Program-made: the position numbers and the translations under genes
NCBI GenBank assembly: GCA_027924025.1
Contig: AP026970.1
Location: 1,014,501 to 1,078,500 of the forward strand
Reading direction: 5' to 3'
DNA: 64,000 nt
DNA from: Comamonadaceae bacterium OS-4
GTDB lineage: Bacteria; Pseudomonadota; Gammaproteobacteria; Burkholderiales; Burkholderiaceae_C
The notes under the pieces: model-generated
Databases searched by the model: none
What the model was told of the DNA's origin: nothing
Seen by the model: only the letters and a program-made list of their open reading frames with translations
Part shown: in pieces, positions 27,778-36,358 of the stretch
Layout: the number at the start of each line of letters is the position of its first letter
Numbering within the stretch: position 1 is the stretch's first letter

Positions 27778-30480
27778 TCAATCAGCCAGCGCGCGGTCTA
27801 CGACTTCGCGCACATCGTTGCTCAAGTCGGCCTTGGCAGCGACGCGGGCCAGTGCCTCGCGGGCCGCCGAGCGGTAGGGCTCGGCCAGCTTCTTCCAGCG
27901 GTCCAGCGCGCGCGCCAAGCGTGCGGCGACCTGCGGGTTGATGGCGTCCAGCTCGATCACACGGTCAGCCCAGAACACGTAGCCGGCCGCATCCGCACGG
28001 TGGAAGCCACCGGGGTTGGCACTGCAGAAGCTGAAAATCACGCTGCGGGCGCGATTGGGGTTTTTGAGGTTGAAGTCGGGGTGCGCCATCAGCTGACGCA
28101 CGGCAGGAAGCACCTGGCCACCGCGGTCGCTCGTGCCGGCTTGCAGGGCAAACCATTTGTCGAGCACCAGTGCTTCGTCCTTGAACAGGGCGTGGAAGCG
28201 GGCCAGTGCCTGGCCCGCCAGCGCGTGCCCGCTATTGACCAGGGCTTGCAGGGCGTTGAAGCGGTCGGTCATATTGCCGGCGTCTTTGAAACGCTGCAGC
28301 GTCTTGCCGGGCCAGACACTGTCGCCGTTCTGGGTCGCTGCGAGGCACAAGAAATTGAGAGCCATGCCGGCCAGAGCCCGGCGGCCGCTGGAGACGGGGT
28401 CGGGGCGGTAGCCGCCGTTGTTTTCGTGCACCGCAAAGGCCCATTCCCAATCGGCGTGCAGAGCGGTGGCCAATTGCAGGCGCATGGCTTCGCGCACCGC
28501 ATGGATGCGCTGCGGGTCCACCACATCCAGCTGCTCGGCGATGTAGGTCTCGGACGGCAGTGTCAGCACCAGTTCTTTGAACGCAGCATCCAGTGTGGGG
28601 TGACGCAGCACCGCGCGCATGGCGGCAATATAGGCATCATTTAGCGGGGTAGCGCTCGTGGAATCTGCGGGAGCAGCTATTGAATTGATAGCGCTGCGCA
28701 GGGCCAGGCGTTGACCGGCTTCCCAGCGGTTGAAGGCATCGGTGTCGTTCGCCAGCAGGGCGAGCAGCTGCGCATCGCTGTAGTCAAAGTCCAGCACCAC
28801 CGGTGCGGAGAAGCCGCGCAGGATCGAGGGCACAGGCGCTTCCGCCACGTTCTGGAAGGTGATGCTCTGGTGGGCGTCTGTCAGCACCAGCAAGTGGCTG
28901 CCACCCACCGCCTGGCCGTCCACGGAGAGCGGCAAGGCGGCTCCGCTCGCGGCGCCGATCAGGCCCAGGCTCACCGGAATCACAAACGGCTCTTTCACCG
29001 GCTGGCCCAGCGTCGCCGCGCAGCTCTGGCTGAAATGCAGGGTGTAGGTCTGGGCCGCAGCGTCGTACTCGCCGCGGGCCGCCACGCGTGGGGTGCCAGC
29101 CTGGCTGTACCAGCGCTTGAACTGGGGCAGCAGGGCGGCCAGGGCTGAACCGGGGTTGGCGTCGGCAATCGCTTGGGCGAAGTCGTCACAGGTGACCGCC
29201 TGGCCGTCAAAGCGCTCGAAGTACAGCGTCATGCCCTTGGCGAAACCGGCCCGGCTGGTGAGCGTTTGCATCATGCGCACCAGCTCGGCACCTTTTTCGT
29301 AAATGGTGACGGTGTAGAAGTTGTTGATTTCCAGGTAGCTGTCAGGCCGCACCGGGTGGGCCATGGGGCCCGCATCCTCGGGGAACTGGGCGGTGCGCAG
29401 CACGCGCACGTCCTCAATGCGCTTGACCGCACGGGCGCTGGGCTCGGCGCACAAGTCCTGGCTGAATTCCTGGTCGCGGAACACAGTCAGACCTTCCTTC
29501 AGGCTCAGCTGGAACCAGTCGCGGCAGGTGATGCGGTTGCCAGTCCAGTTGTGGAAGTACTCATGCCCGACCACGCTCTCGATGTTGGCGTAGTCCACAT
29601 CGGTGGCAGTAGCCTGGTTCGCCAACACGTATTTGGTGTTGAAGATGTTCAGGCCCTTGTTCTCCATGGCGCCCATGTTGAAGTCGGAAGTCGCCACGAT
29701 CATGAAGCGCTCCAGGTCCAGCGGCAGGCCGAAGCGGGCTTCATCCCAAGCCACGGATGCCATCAGGCTGTTCATGGCGTGTTCGGTCTTGTCGAGGTCA
29801 CCGGGGCGCACAAACACTTGCAGCAGGTGGTCTTTGCCTGCGCGGCTGGTGATGCGCTGCTCGCGTGCCACCAGCTGGCCGGCCACCAGCGCAAACAGAT
29901 ACGAAGGCTTTTTGTGCGGGTCGACCCACTTGGCGAAATGGCGGCCGTCTTCCAGGTCTCCACTATCGACCAGGTTGCCGTTGGAGAGCAGCACCGGGAA
30001 CTTGGCCTTGTCGGCACGCAAGGTCACGGTGTACATGGCCATCACATCGGGGCGGTCCAGGAAATAGGTGATGCGGCGAAAGCCCTCCGCCTCACACTGG
30101 GTGAAGAAGGAGTCGTTGCTCACATACAAGCCCATGAGCTTGGTGTTTTTTACCGGCACGCAAGTGGTGAAAATCTCCAGCGCGAAAGGCTCAGTGCCTT
30201 CGGGCAGGTTTTCCAGCACCAGCTGGTTGCCGTCCATCTTGAAGCTAGTGCCTTGGCCGTTGACCAGCACCCGCGCCAGGTTCAGCTCCTCGCCGTCCAG
30301 ACGCAGTGGCTGTGCCTGCACGTCGGGGTTGCGGCGCAGGGTCATCTTGTTGAGCACCCGCGTTTTGGAAGGGTCCAAGTCAAAGCTGAGGTCGACGGTA
30401 TCGATCCAGAATGCAGGGGCGGTGTAGTCGCCGCGGTGAATCACGGCGGCAGGGCCCGAGGCCTCACGAAGATACGACAT
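27778..30480 (-). CDS. pepN: Aminopeptidase N (M1 family)
   Basis: 900 aa. Zinc metallo-aminopeptidase of the E. coli PepN type, cleaving N-terminal residues from cytosolic peptides. The substrate-binding motif GAMENKG and the zinc site HEYFHNW, with the distal E in LKEGLTVFRDQEF, are intact; the C-terminal superhelix continues to the end. Residues about 597-610 (INSIAAPADSTSATPLND) are encoded by a copy of the dispersed repeat read in frame. The start overlaps the upstream HAD gene end by 17 bp. Confidence 0.96.
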   Translation of the reverse strand: MSYLREASGPAAVIHRGDYTAPAFWIDTVDLSFDLDPSKTRVLNKMTLRRNPDVQAQPLRLDGEELNLARVLVNGQGTSFKMDGNQLVLENLPEGTEPFALEIFTTCVPVKNTKLMGLYVSNDSFFTQCEAEGFRRITYFLDRPDVMAMYTVTLRADKAKFPVLLSNGNLVDSGDLEDGRHFAKWVDPHKKPSYLFALVAGQLVAREQRITSRAGKDHLLQVFVRPGDLDKTEHAMNSLMASVAWDEARFGLPLDLERFMIVATSDFNMGAMENKGLNIFNTKYVLANQATATDVDYANIESVVGHEYFHNWTGNRITCRDWFQLSLKEGLTVFRDQEFSQDLCAEPSARAVKRIEDVRVLRTAQFPEDAGPMAHPVRPDSYLEINNFYTVTIYEKGAELVRMMQTLTSRAGFAKGMTLYFERFDGQAVTCDDFAQAIADANPGSALAALLPQFKRWYSQAGTPRVAARGEYDAAAQTYTLHFSQSCAATLGQPVKEPFVIPVSLGLIGAASGAALPLSVDGQAVGGSHLLVLTDAHQSITFQNVAEAPVPSILRGFSAPVVLDFDYSDAQLLALLANDTDAFNRWEAGQRLALRSAINSIAAPADSTSATPLNDAYIAAMRAVLRHPTLDAAFKELVLTLPSETYIAEQLDVVDPQRIHAVREAMRLQLATALHADWEWAFAVHENNGGYRPDPVSSGRRALAGMALNFLCLAATQNGDSVWPGKTLQRFKDAGNMTDRFNALQALVNSGHALAGQALARFHALFKDEALVLDKWFALQAGTSDRGGQVLPAVRQLMAHPDFNLKNPNRARSVIFSFCSANPGGFHRADAAGYVFWADRVIELDAINPQVAARLARALDRWKKLAEPYRSAAREALARVAAKADLSNDVREVVDRALAD
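28650..28692 (-). repeat. Dispersed repeat, full copy (in frame inside pepN)
   Basis: Read on the minus strand: GCTAT, 7-nt AT-rich loop, ATAGCTGCTCCCGCA, 9 nt, AGCGCTA. Both arms of the consensus are present. The copy keeps the pepN frame open and encodes an Ala/Ser/Thr-rich segment. Confidence 0.65.
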
Positions 30481-31219
30481 GGTGTGTCTCCAAAAAACGG
30501 GATGCGATCAAAGCGTGGTAATCAGGAACGACAGCCAGCACGTGCGGGCCCGTCAGTTCATCAGGATGGTGGCTGCTGGCAATGCCCACAGCGCGCATAC
30601 CGGCGCGGCGGGCAGCTTCGATGCCCAGGGGGGCATCTTCAAACACGATACAGCGCTCCGGCTCCACACCCATGCGGCGCGCAGCCTCTAGAAAGATGGC
30701 GGGTTCGGGCTTGCCCGGCAAACCCTCGTCGCCGCCCACGGTGGTGAGCGGTGCCACTTTCATTTGCAGGTGCTGGTAGGCAAAGGCCTGGTTCTGGCGG
30801 TCGCCCGCTGTGCCGACACCCAGCTTCAGGCCCCGGGCGTGGGCGTGGTCAAAAAACGCCTTGAAGCCTGCGACCTCGGCAAATATCGGCGAGAACAAGT
30901 CACGGTACACCGCTTCTTTGACATGCACATGGGCCATGGCTTCGTCTTCACCCATATCGGGCCGGCCAAACAGAATGCGCATGCATTCAATGCCGGTGCG
31001 TCCGGTGGTGCGGCGCATGACGTCGCTGATGTCGACGTCCAAGCCCTGGCGCTGAGCGAACTCCGCCCAGCTGCGTTTGTGCGAGGGCATGGAGTCGATC
31101 ATGGTGCCGTCCATGTCAAAGATAAAAGCCCCCACGCTTGTCACTGCGCGTACTGCGCTGCCCCCCAAGGGGTCCCTCGCACCTTGGGGCTGCCCGGCGG
31201 TGCTCATGTCGCTTGTCAT
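30464..31219 (-). CDS. HAD-superfamily phosphatase (beta-phosphoglucomutase-like)
   Basis: 251 aa. HAD motif [17 protein letters not shown], motif II around [10 protein letters not shown] (atypical), motif III K in [18 protein letters not shown] and motif [20 protein letters not shown] small cap domain is inserted after motif I. Such enzymes dephosphorylate sugar phosphates or related metabolites; the substrate is unknown. The ATG overlaps the prfB stop (ATGA), favouring 31219 as start; the first ~25 residues partly derive from an inverted repeat, so ATG 31207 or GTG 31144 are alternatives. Confidence 0.85.
   Translation of the reverse strand: MTSDMSTAGQPQGARDPLGGSAVRAVTSVGAFIFDMDGTMIDSMPSHKRSWAEFAQRQGLDVDISDVMRRTTGRTGIECMRILFGRPDMGEDEAMAHVHVKEAVYRDLFSPIFAEVAGFKAFFDHAHARGLKLGVGTAGDRQNQAFAYQHLQMKVAPLTTVGGDEGLPGKPEPAIFLEAARRMGVEPERCIVFEDAPLGIEAARRAGMRAVGIASSHHPDELTGPHVLAVVPDYHALIASRFLETHHVVSS
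31159..31195. repeat. GC-rich inverted repeat inside the 5' end of the HAD gene
   Basis: CCCCAAGG (31163-31170) and CCTTGGGG (31182-31189), flanked by further C/G runs, form a strong hairpin with an 11-nt loop. I recall similar CCCCAAGG/CCTTGGGG palindromes as common intergenic repeats in Comamonadaceae. Here it lies within the predicted N-terminus of the HAD protein. Confidence 0.5.
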
Positions 31220-32320
31220 ATGCCTTGTTTCAACGAAGCCTGGATGAACACATCCAGATCACCATCGAGCACCTTCTGGGTGGCAGACACTTCGACGTTG
31301 GTGCGCAAGTCCTTGATGCGGCTGTTGTCCAGCACATACGAGCGGATCTGGTGGCCCCAGCCCACGTCGGTTTTGGTGTCTTCCAGCTTTTGCTGGGCTT
31401 CTTGCTGCTTGCGCAGCTCGAAGTCATACAAGCGGCTGCGCAGGCGCTTCCACGCCACGTCACGGTTGCTGTGCTGGCTTCGGCCGTCCTGGCACTGCAC
31501 CACGATACCGGTGGGGATGTGGGTCAAACGCACCGCAGAGTCGGTCTTGTTGATGTGCTGACCACCGGCGCCGGATGCGCGGAAGGTATCGGTGCGCACG
31601 TCGCTGGGGTTGATCTCGATCTCGATCGAGTCGTCAATCTCGGGATACACAAACACCGATGCAAACGAGGTGTGGCGGCCGCCCGAACTGTCGAACGGCG
31701 ACTTGCGCACCAAGCGGTGCACACCAGTTTCGGTGCGCAGGTGGCCAAAAGCGTATTCACCTTCGATCTTGATGGTGGCGCCCTTGATACCGGCGGTGTC
31801 GCCGTCGGTGATGTCTTCCACCGTGGCGGTGAAGCCTTTGCGTTCCGCGTATTTCAGGTACTGGCGCAGCAGCATGCTGGCCCAGTCGCAGGCCTCGGTA
31901 CCACCAGCGCCGGCCTGGATGTCCAGGAAGCAGGGCAGGGGGTCGGCCGGGTTGTTGAACATGCGGCGGAATTCCAAGCCTTCGATGGTTTCTGCCAACT
32001 TGGTGGTTTCGGCCTCTATCGTGAGTAGGCCGGCCTCATCACCGTCCTCTTTGCTCATCTCGAACAATTCGGTGTTGTCGGAGAGGTTGCCACTCAAATC
32101 ATCCAGCGTAACAACTACGCCGTCGAGCAGCTTCTTCTCTTTGCCCAATTCTTGGGCTTTTTTGGGGTCATTCCAGACCGCTGGGTCCTCTAGCGAGGCA
32201 TTGACAGTGCGCAGGCGCTCGGCTTTGGCATCGTAGTCAAAGATACCCCCTGAGTTCCTGGGTCCTGCTTGTCAGGTCTGCCAGTGTGGTGCCGATGAGG
32301 TTGATGCGTTCTGCTTCCAT
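31216..32320 (-). CDS. prfB: Peptide chain release factor 2, with programmed +1 frameshift
   Basis: RF2 terminates translation at UGA and UAA. ATG 32320 opens a 27-codon leader frame ending in TGA at 32239-32237; the main frame resumes at GAC (32238) and continues to 31216, giving 367 aa. The junction AGGGGGTATCTTTGAC contains the internal Shine-Dalgarno and CUU-UGA-C slippery site of E. coli prfB, through which RF2 autoregulates. The protein has the UGA/UAA-recognising SPF tripeptide ([10 protein letters not shown]) and the catalytic GGQ ([14 protein letters not shown]). The leader encodes [20 protein letters not shown]. Confidence 0.96.
32237..32252 (-). promoter_or_regulatory. Programmed +1 ribosomal frameshift site of prfB
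   Basis: On the minus strand: AGGGGG (32252 downward), TAT, CTT, TGA, C. The Shine-Dalgarno-like element lies 3 nt before the CTT slip codon, and the in-frame stop is UGA followed by C, a slow terminator. When RF2 is scarce the ribosome pauses and shifts +1 to make full-length RF2. Confidence 0.95.
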
Positions 32321-32372
32321 GATGCGGGTCCTGCTTGCTGTGTATATGGTTAACCCGCTATTTTAGTTGCCA

Positions 32373-33458
32373 TCACTCCTTGGGGGTTTCGCTGGCGAAG
32401 GTGACCACGTGGTCCACCTCCGGGCGGATGCCGATCCACTCGCCGATCCGGTGGTCATGGTGGCTGGGCACATGGGCCATGACCGTCTCACCAGTGCGCA
32501 ATTCGAGGGTGTAGAGGAACTCGTTGCCGCGGAACGCCTTGTTCACAATCCGGGCCTGCACCTCGGAGGCATCGTCGTGCACGATGTCGTCCGCCCGCAG
32601 CAGGATGTCGCAAGGGCCCAAGCTCAGGCGGTCTTGTTCGTGCAGATGGATGCCGTGCAGTTCACCCAGCGGGGTCACCACATGCTTGTGTGTCACACCG
32701 TCTTCATCGTGCAGCTCCACGCGGGCCGCTGTAAACACCCCGTGCCCGATGAAGTCGGCCACGAAGCGGGTAGCGGGCCGGTGGTAGAGGGTGTAGGCGT
32801 CGGCCCATTGGTGGAGCCGGCCTTGGTGCATCACCCCGATCAGGTCACCGATGGCAAAGGCCTCGAGCTGGTCATGGGTCACAAACAGGGCGGTGGCGCC
32901 GGCGGCTTTCAAGATGCTGCGGAGTTCCTGGGCCAGGCGTTCACGCAAATCGACGTCCAGGTTGGAAAACGGCTCATCCAGCAGCAGCAACTTGGGTTGC
33001 GGTGCGAGTGCGCGTGCCAGCGCCACCCGCTGCTGCTGCCCGCCGGAGAGCTCATGCGGGTAGCGGTGGGCGTGCTCGGCCAGCCCGACCAGGCGCAACA
33101 CGTCCTGCACCCGCGCATGGCGTTCGCTTGCTGGCAGGCTGTGGATGCCAAAGGCGATGTTTTTGCTCACATCCATGTGGGGAAAGAGCGCGTAGTCCTG
33201 AAACACCATGCCCATCTGCCGGTGCTCAGGGGGGAGGGCATGGCCCTCGCCGCTGACGGTGACGCCCCCCAGCGAAATCTTGCCCGCATGGGTGGCCTCC
33301 AGTCCCGCAATCGCCCGCAGCAAGGTGGTCTTGCCGCAGCCCGAAGGGCCGATCAACACGCCAATTTCACCGGCGCGCAAGCCGAAGCTCACACGGTCCA
33401 CCGCCAAGGGGCGGGAGGCTAGATAGCGGACGCTGAGGTCTTGGAGTTCAAGGTACAT
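32373..33458 (-). CDS. fbpC: Ferric iron ABC transporter, ATP-binding protein
   Basis: 361 aa. Walker A GPSGCGKTT, signature LSGGQQQRVALARAL, Walker B LLLLDEPFSNLD and switch His in FVTHDQLEA, followed by a TOBE-type C-terminal regulatory domain. Energises Fe(III) uptake through the permease and binding protein encoded beside it. ATG 33458 is preferred over the TTG at 33464. It is transcribed away from the permease gene, with a shared Fur-box-like region between them. Confidence 0.93.
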   Translation of the reverse strand: MYLELQDLSVRYLASRPLAVDRVSFGLRAGEIGVLIGPSGCGKTTLLRAIAGLEATHAGKISLGGVTVSGEGHALPPEHRQMGMVFQDYALFPHMDVSKNIAFGIHSLPASERHARVQDVLRLVGLAEHAHRYPHELSGGQQQRVALARALAPQPKLLLLDEPFSNLDVDLRERLAQELRSILKAAGATALFVTHDQLEAFAIGDLIGVMHQGRLHQWADAYTLYHRPATRFVADFIGHGVFTAARVELHDEDGVTHKHVVTPLGELHGIHLHEQDRLSLGPCDILLRADDIVHDDASEVQARIVNKAFRGNEFLYTLELRTGETVMAHVPSHHDHRIGEWIGIRPEVDHVVTFASETPKE

Positions 33459-33464
33459 ACGCAA

Positions 33465-33490
33465 AATTGTAGATACTTACAATTCTCATT
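33465..33490. promoter_or_regulatory. Fur-box-like operator between fbpC and fbpB
   Basis: AATTGTA (33465-33471) and TACAATT (33478-33484) form a perfect 7+6+7 palindrome. It overlaps ATTCTCATT (33482-33490), the same half-site seen in the fbpA operator. AT-rich in a GC-rich setting and placed between divergent iron-transport genes, it fits a Fur-controlled divergent promoter. Confidence 0.55.
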
Positions 33491-33537
33491 TCGCGCTACG
33501 GGGTCCCCCGCAGCGCCTTAACCCGACCCACTTGCCT

Positions 33538-35190
33538 GTGCCCCCCCGCTTTTTGTCCTCTTTCACGTCCGGTGTCCGTGCATTGCCTGCCCATCTGGCG
33601 CTGTGGTTGATCGGGGGGCTGGTGTCCTTGCCGATCCTGGCTTTGGTGGTTGCCGTGCTGCAGTGGGATGCCCAGAGCACTGCGCTGCTGCGCGAAATGG
33701 CGGGCTCGGTGCTGGGTGGGTATGCGTTCACCACGGTCGTGCTGAGCGTGGTGGTGTCACTGGGGGTGGCCGTGGTGGGCACCGCCTGCGCCTGCGCCGT
33801 GACCCTGTTTGACTTCCGGGGGCGCAAGCAGTGGGAGTGGGCTTTGCTCCTGCCCCTGGCAATGCCCGCCTATGTGGTGGCCTATGCCTATACCGACTAT
33901 CTGCAGTTCAGCGGGCCTGCCCAAACCTGGCTGCGCGCTGCGTTCGGGCTGGAGGGGCGGGTATTGCCGGAGGTGCGCAGCCTCGGCGGGGCCGCGCTGG
34001 TGTTTGTGTGCACCCTCTACCCCTATGTGTATCTTCTGGTGCGGGTGGCTTTGCTGGAGCGCGCCGCGCATTTGATGGATGCAGCCCGGCTGATGGGCGC
34101 CTCGCTGGGGCGGCGGGTGGCCACGATTGCGGTGCCGTTGGCGCGGCCCTCCATCATGGCCGGTGTGGCGCTGGCGCTGATGGAGACGCTGGCGGACTAC
34201 GGGGTGTCGAGCTACTTTGGCATCCAAACGTTTACGGCCGGCATTTACAAGGCTTGGTTGGTGCTGGATAGCCGGATTGCCGCAGCCCAACTGGCGACAG
34301 CGCTGCTGATATTGATGGCGCTACTTTTGAGGCTGGAGCTCCACGCCCGGCAACGCATGCGCTACGCGAGCGTTAAGGGGCGGCGCGCTGTGGCCCAGCC
34401 GGTGGCGCTGACCGGTGGGCGCGCGGTGTTGGCCACCGGTGTGTGTGCGCTGCCGGTATTGCTGGGCTTTGTGCTGCCGGTGCTGTTTATGTTGCGCCCG
34501 CTCTGGCAGGCCTGGGGCGCCGAAGATACCCCGCTGCCGTGGGGCAGCTTCATCGGCTGGAGCCTGAATAGTTTCAAGCTGGCGGCGTGCACTGCGGTGC
34601 TGGCCGCCGCCATCGCCCTGGCGCTGGCATTTGCGGCGCGCCGCACACCCACCCGGCTTACCCGCACTGTAGTCAGCCTGGCCGGCATGGGCTACGCAGT
34701 GCCCGGCGCGGTAATTGTGGTGGGCTTGCTGATTCCGGTGGGCTGGCTGCAAGCGGCGCGTCCGGATTGGCAGGTGGGCTTCTGGATCAGCACCACGGTG
34801 TTGGGCGTTGTGTGGGCCTATCTGGTGCGTTTTACCGCCGTGGCCCTGCACACGGTGCAAAGCGGCTACAACCAGGTGCCGGCATCGCTAGACGAAACCG
34901 CCCGCATGCTGGGGGTGAGCGGCTGGGGCCTGTGGTGGCGGGTGCACCGGCCACTGTTGGTGCGCAGCAGCCTGGTTGCGGGCTTGCTGGTGTTCGTGGA
35001 TGTGATGAAAGAGCTGCCTGCCACCCTCGTGTTGCGCCCTTTCGACCACGATACCTTGGCGGTGGTGGCCTTCCAGCTCGCCAAAGACGAGCGCTTGGGC
35101 GAGGCGGCCTTGCCGGCCCTGGTCTTGGTGCTGGTGGGCTTGGTGCCTGTGATTCTGTTGAGCCGCACCTTGAATAAAAAAACGGCCTGA
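33538..35190 (+). CDS. fbpB: Ferric iron ABC transporter, fused double permease
   Basis: About 550 aa inner-membrane protein with two BPD_transp_1 permease halves, around 12 transmembrane helices. The EAA-type cytoplasmic loops are seen in each half (DAARLMGASLGRRVATIAVPLARPSIMAG; DETARMLGVSGWGLWWRVHRPLLVRS). Moves Fe(III) through the membrane with the FbpC ATPase. No ATG precedes the first helix: TTG 33532 or GTG 33538 must serve, so the start is uncertain. The 3' end overlaps the fbpA terminator on the other strand. A diverged copy of the dispersed repeat may lie at about 34318-34370. Confidence 0.9.
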   Translation: MPPRFLSSFTSGVRALPAHLALWLIGGLVSLPILALVVAVLQWDAQSTALLREMAGSVLGGYAFTTVVLSVVVSLGVAVVGTACACAVTLFDFRGRKQWEWALLLPLAMPAYVVAYAYTDYLQFSGPAQTWLRAAFGLEGRVLPEVRSLGGAALVFVCTLYPYVYLLVRVALLERAAHLMDAARLMGASLGRRVATIAVPLARPSIMAGVALALMETLADYGVSSYFGIQTFTAGIYKAWLVLDSRIAAAQLATALLILMALLLRLELHARQRMRYASVKGRRAVAQPVALTGGRAVLATGVCALPVLLGFVLPVLFMLRPLWQAWGAEDTPLPWGSFIGWSLNSFKLAACTAVLAAAIALALAFAARRTPTRLTRTVVSLAGMGYAVPGAVIVVGLLIPVGWLQAARPDWQVGFWISTTVLGVVWAYLVRFTAVALHTVQSGYNQVPASLDETARMLGVSGWGLWWRVHRPLLVRSSLVAGLLVFVDVMKELPATLVLRPFDHDTLAVVAFQLAKDERLGEAALPALVLVLVGLVPVILLSRTLNKKTA

Positions 35191-35213
35191 CCGCATCACG
35201 CAGCCAAGCCGTT
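35175..35213 (-). terminator. Rho-independent terminator of the iron-binding protein gene
   Basis: On the minus strand, AACGGC (35213-35208) pairs with GCCGTT (35186-35181), with additional GC pairing inside the loop, followed by a run of T. It lies 20 bp after the fbpA stop and overlaps the end of the convergent fbpB. Confidence 0.6.
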
Positions 35214-35232
35214 GGTTAGGGGCGCCGCGCGC

Positions 35233-36285
35233 TTATTTATAACCGACGCGGTCCAGCATCTGCTGCACCTTCACTTGGTTCATGCCCACAACGCTGACAG
35301 GAATCGTCTCCGCCTTGAAGCTGCCGCCACTCATGCTCTCCAGTGCGGGGTTGCTGATCTTGATGCCTTTGGCCACGGGCCACTCGTTGTTGCCATTGGC
35401 AAAGTAGTCCTGCGCCTGTGCGCTGGCCAGAAACTCGAGGAACTGCTGGGCAAACGCTGGGTTCTTGGAGTTTTTGGCAACCGCGCCGCCGGCAATGTTG
35501 ACGTGCGTGCCCCAGCTGCTTTGGTTGGGGAACACCACACCGACCTTGTCCATGACCGCGCGGTCTTCAGGCTTGTCGCTGCGCATCAGGCGGGCCAGGT
35601 AATAGGTGTTGGTGAGCGCCACTCCGCATTCGCCGGAGGCGGTTGCCTTGATCTGGTCGGTGTCGCCACCCACCGGGTTGCGGGCCATGTTGCTCACCAG
35701 GCCCTTGAGCCAGACTTCGGTGTTGGCGCTGCCCAAGTGCTCGTTCATCGCGCCGAACAGGCTCAGGTTGTAGGGGTGTGAGCCACTGCGGGTGCACAGC
35801 AGGCCCTTGTTTTTCGGGTCGGCCAATTCTTCGTAGGTGTCCACGTTGTCTTTGGACACGCGGGCCTTGTTGTAGACCACCACCCGTGCGCGGGTGCTGA
35901 AGCCAAACCACGACGTGCCTTCGGCGCTGGTTTTGCCGCGCAACTGGGCGGGGATCGCATCGTCCAGCACTTTGGATTTGACCGGTGCGAACAAGCCATC
36001 CACCTCGGCACGCCAGAGGCGCGAGGCGTCTACCAACAAAATCACATCGGCGGGGGAGGCGGTGCCTTCCGCCTTGAGGCGCTGCAGGATGCCGGCATCG
36101 TCCGCATCTACCCGCTTGATCTGGATGCCGGTGGCCTGTGTGAAGGCAGAGTACAGCTGCGCATCACCGGGGTAATGGCGGGCAGAGTACACATTCAGCA
36201 CCTTGTCCTGCGCCTGAACAGCAGGCAGGCAGGCACCCATCAGGGCGACGGTCAAGGCAACATGGCGGGGAGTCAGGTTTTTCAT
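35233..36285 (-). CDS. fbpA: Ferric iron ABC transporter, periplasmic binding protein
   Basis: 350 aa. Signal peptide MKNLTPRHVALTVALMGACLPAVQA, then a type 2 periplasmic binding fold (VLNVYSARHYPGDAQLYSAFTQATGIQIKRVDADDAGILQRLKAEG). Paired tyrosines that bind iron in FbpA/FutA-type proteins are likely in TNTYYLARL. ATG 36285 starts the signal peptide; an in-frame ATG at 36306 has no support and would lengthen it. Transcribed alone from a promoter overlapped by a Fur-box-like site. Confidence 0.93.
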   Translation of the reverse strand: MKNLTPRHVALTVALMGACLPAVQAQDKVLNVYSARHYPGDAQLYSAFTQATGIQIKRVDADDAGILQRLKAEGTASPADVILLVDASRLWRAEVDGLFAPVKSKVLDDAIPAQLRGKTSAEGTSWFGFSTRARVVVYNKARVSKDNVDTYEELADPKNKGLLCTRSGSHPYNLSLFGAMNEHLGSANTEVWLKGLVSNMARNPVGGDTDQIKATASGECGVALTNTYYLARLMRSDKPEDRAVMDKVGVVFPNQSSWGTHVNIAGGAVAKNSKNPAFAQQFLEFLASAQAQDYFANGNNEWPVAKGIKISNPALESMSGGSFKAETIPVSVVGMNQVKVQQMLDRVGYK

Positions 36286-36311
36286 AAAGCGCGAGGGTGG
36301 TTGCAAATCAA

Positions 36312-36357
36312 AATGAGAGACGTTCTCATTCTATAGGCCGTGTTTCAGCCCTGTAAA
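36312..36357 (-). promoter_or_regulatory. fbpA promoter with Fur-box-like operator
   Basis: On the minus strand: -35 TTTACA (36357-36352), 16-bp spacer, -10 TATAGA (36335-36330), immediately followed by the 19-bp element AATGAGA-ACGTC-TCTCATT (36330-36312), a 7+5+7 inverted repeat like Fur boxes. Fur bound here would block the transcription start, consistent with repression when iron is sufficient. Confidence 0.7.
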
Positions 36358-36358
36358 G

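Noticed and set aside
29173-30747. 524-codon plus-strand open frame
   Set aside because: Antisense to pepN and the HAD gene; codon bias produces long reverse frames in this GC-rich DNA.
34318-34370. Possible further copy of the dispersed repeat in fbpB
   Set aside because: GCTAC, AGCT and GCGCTA occur in the right order but spacing is 3 nt too long and the core is poor; not counted.
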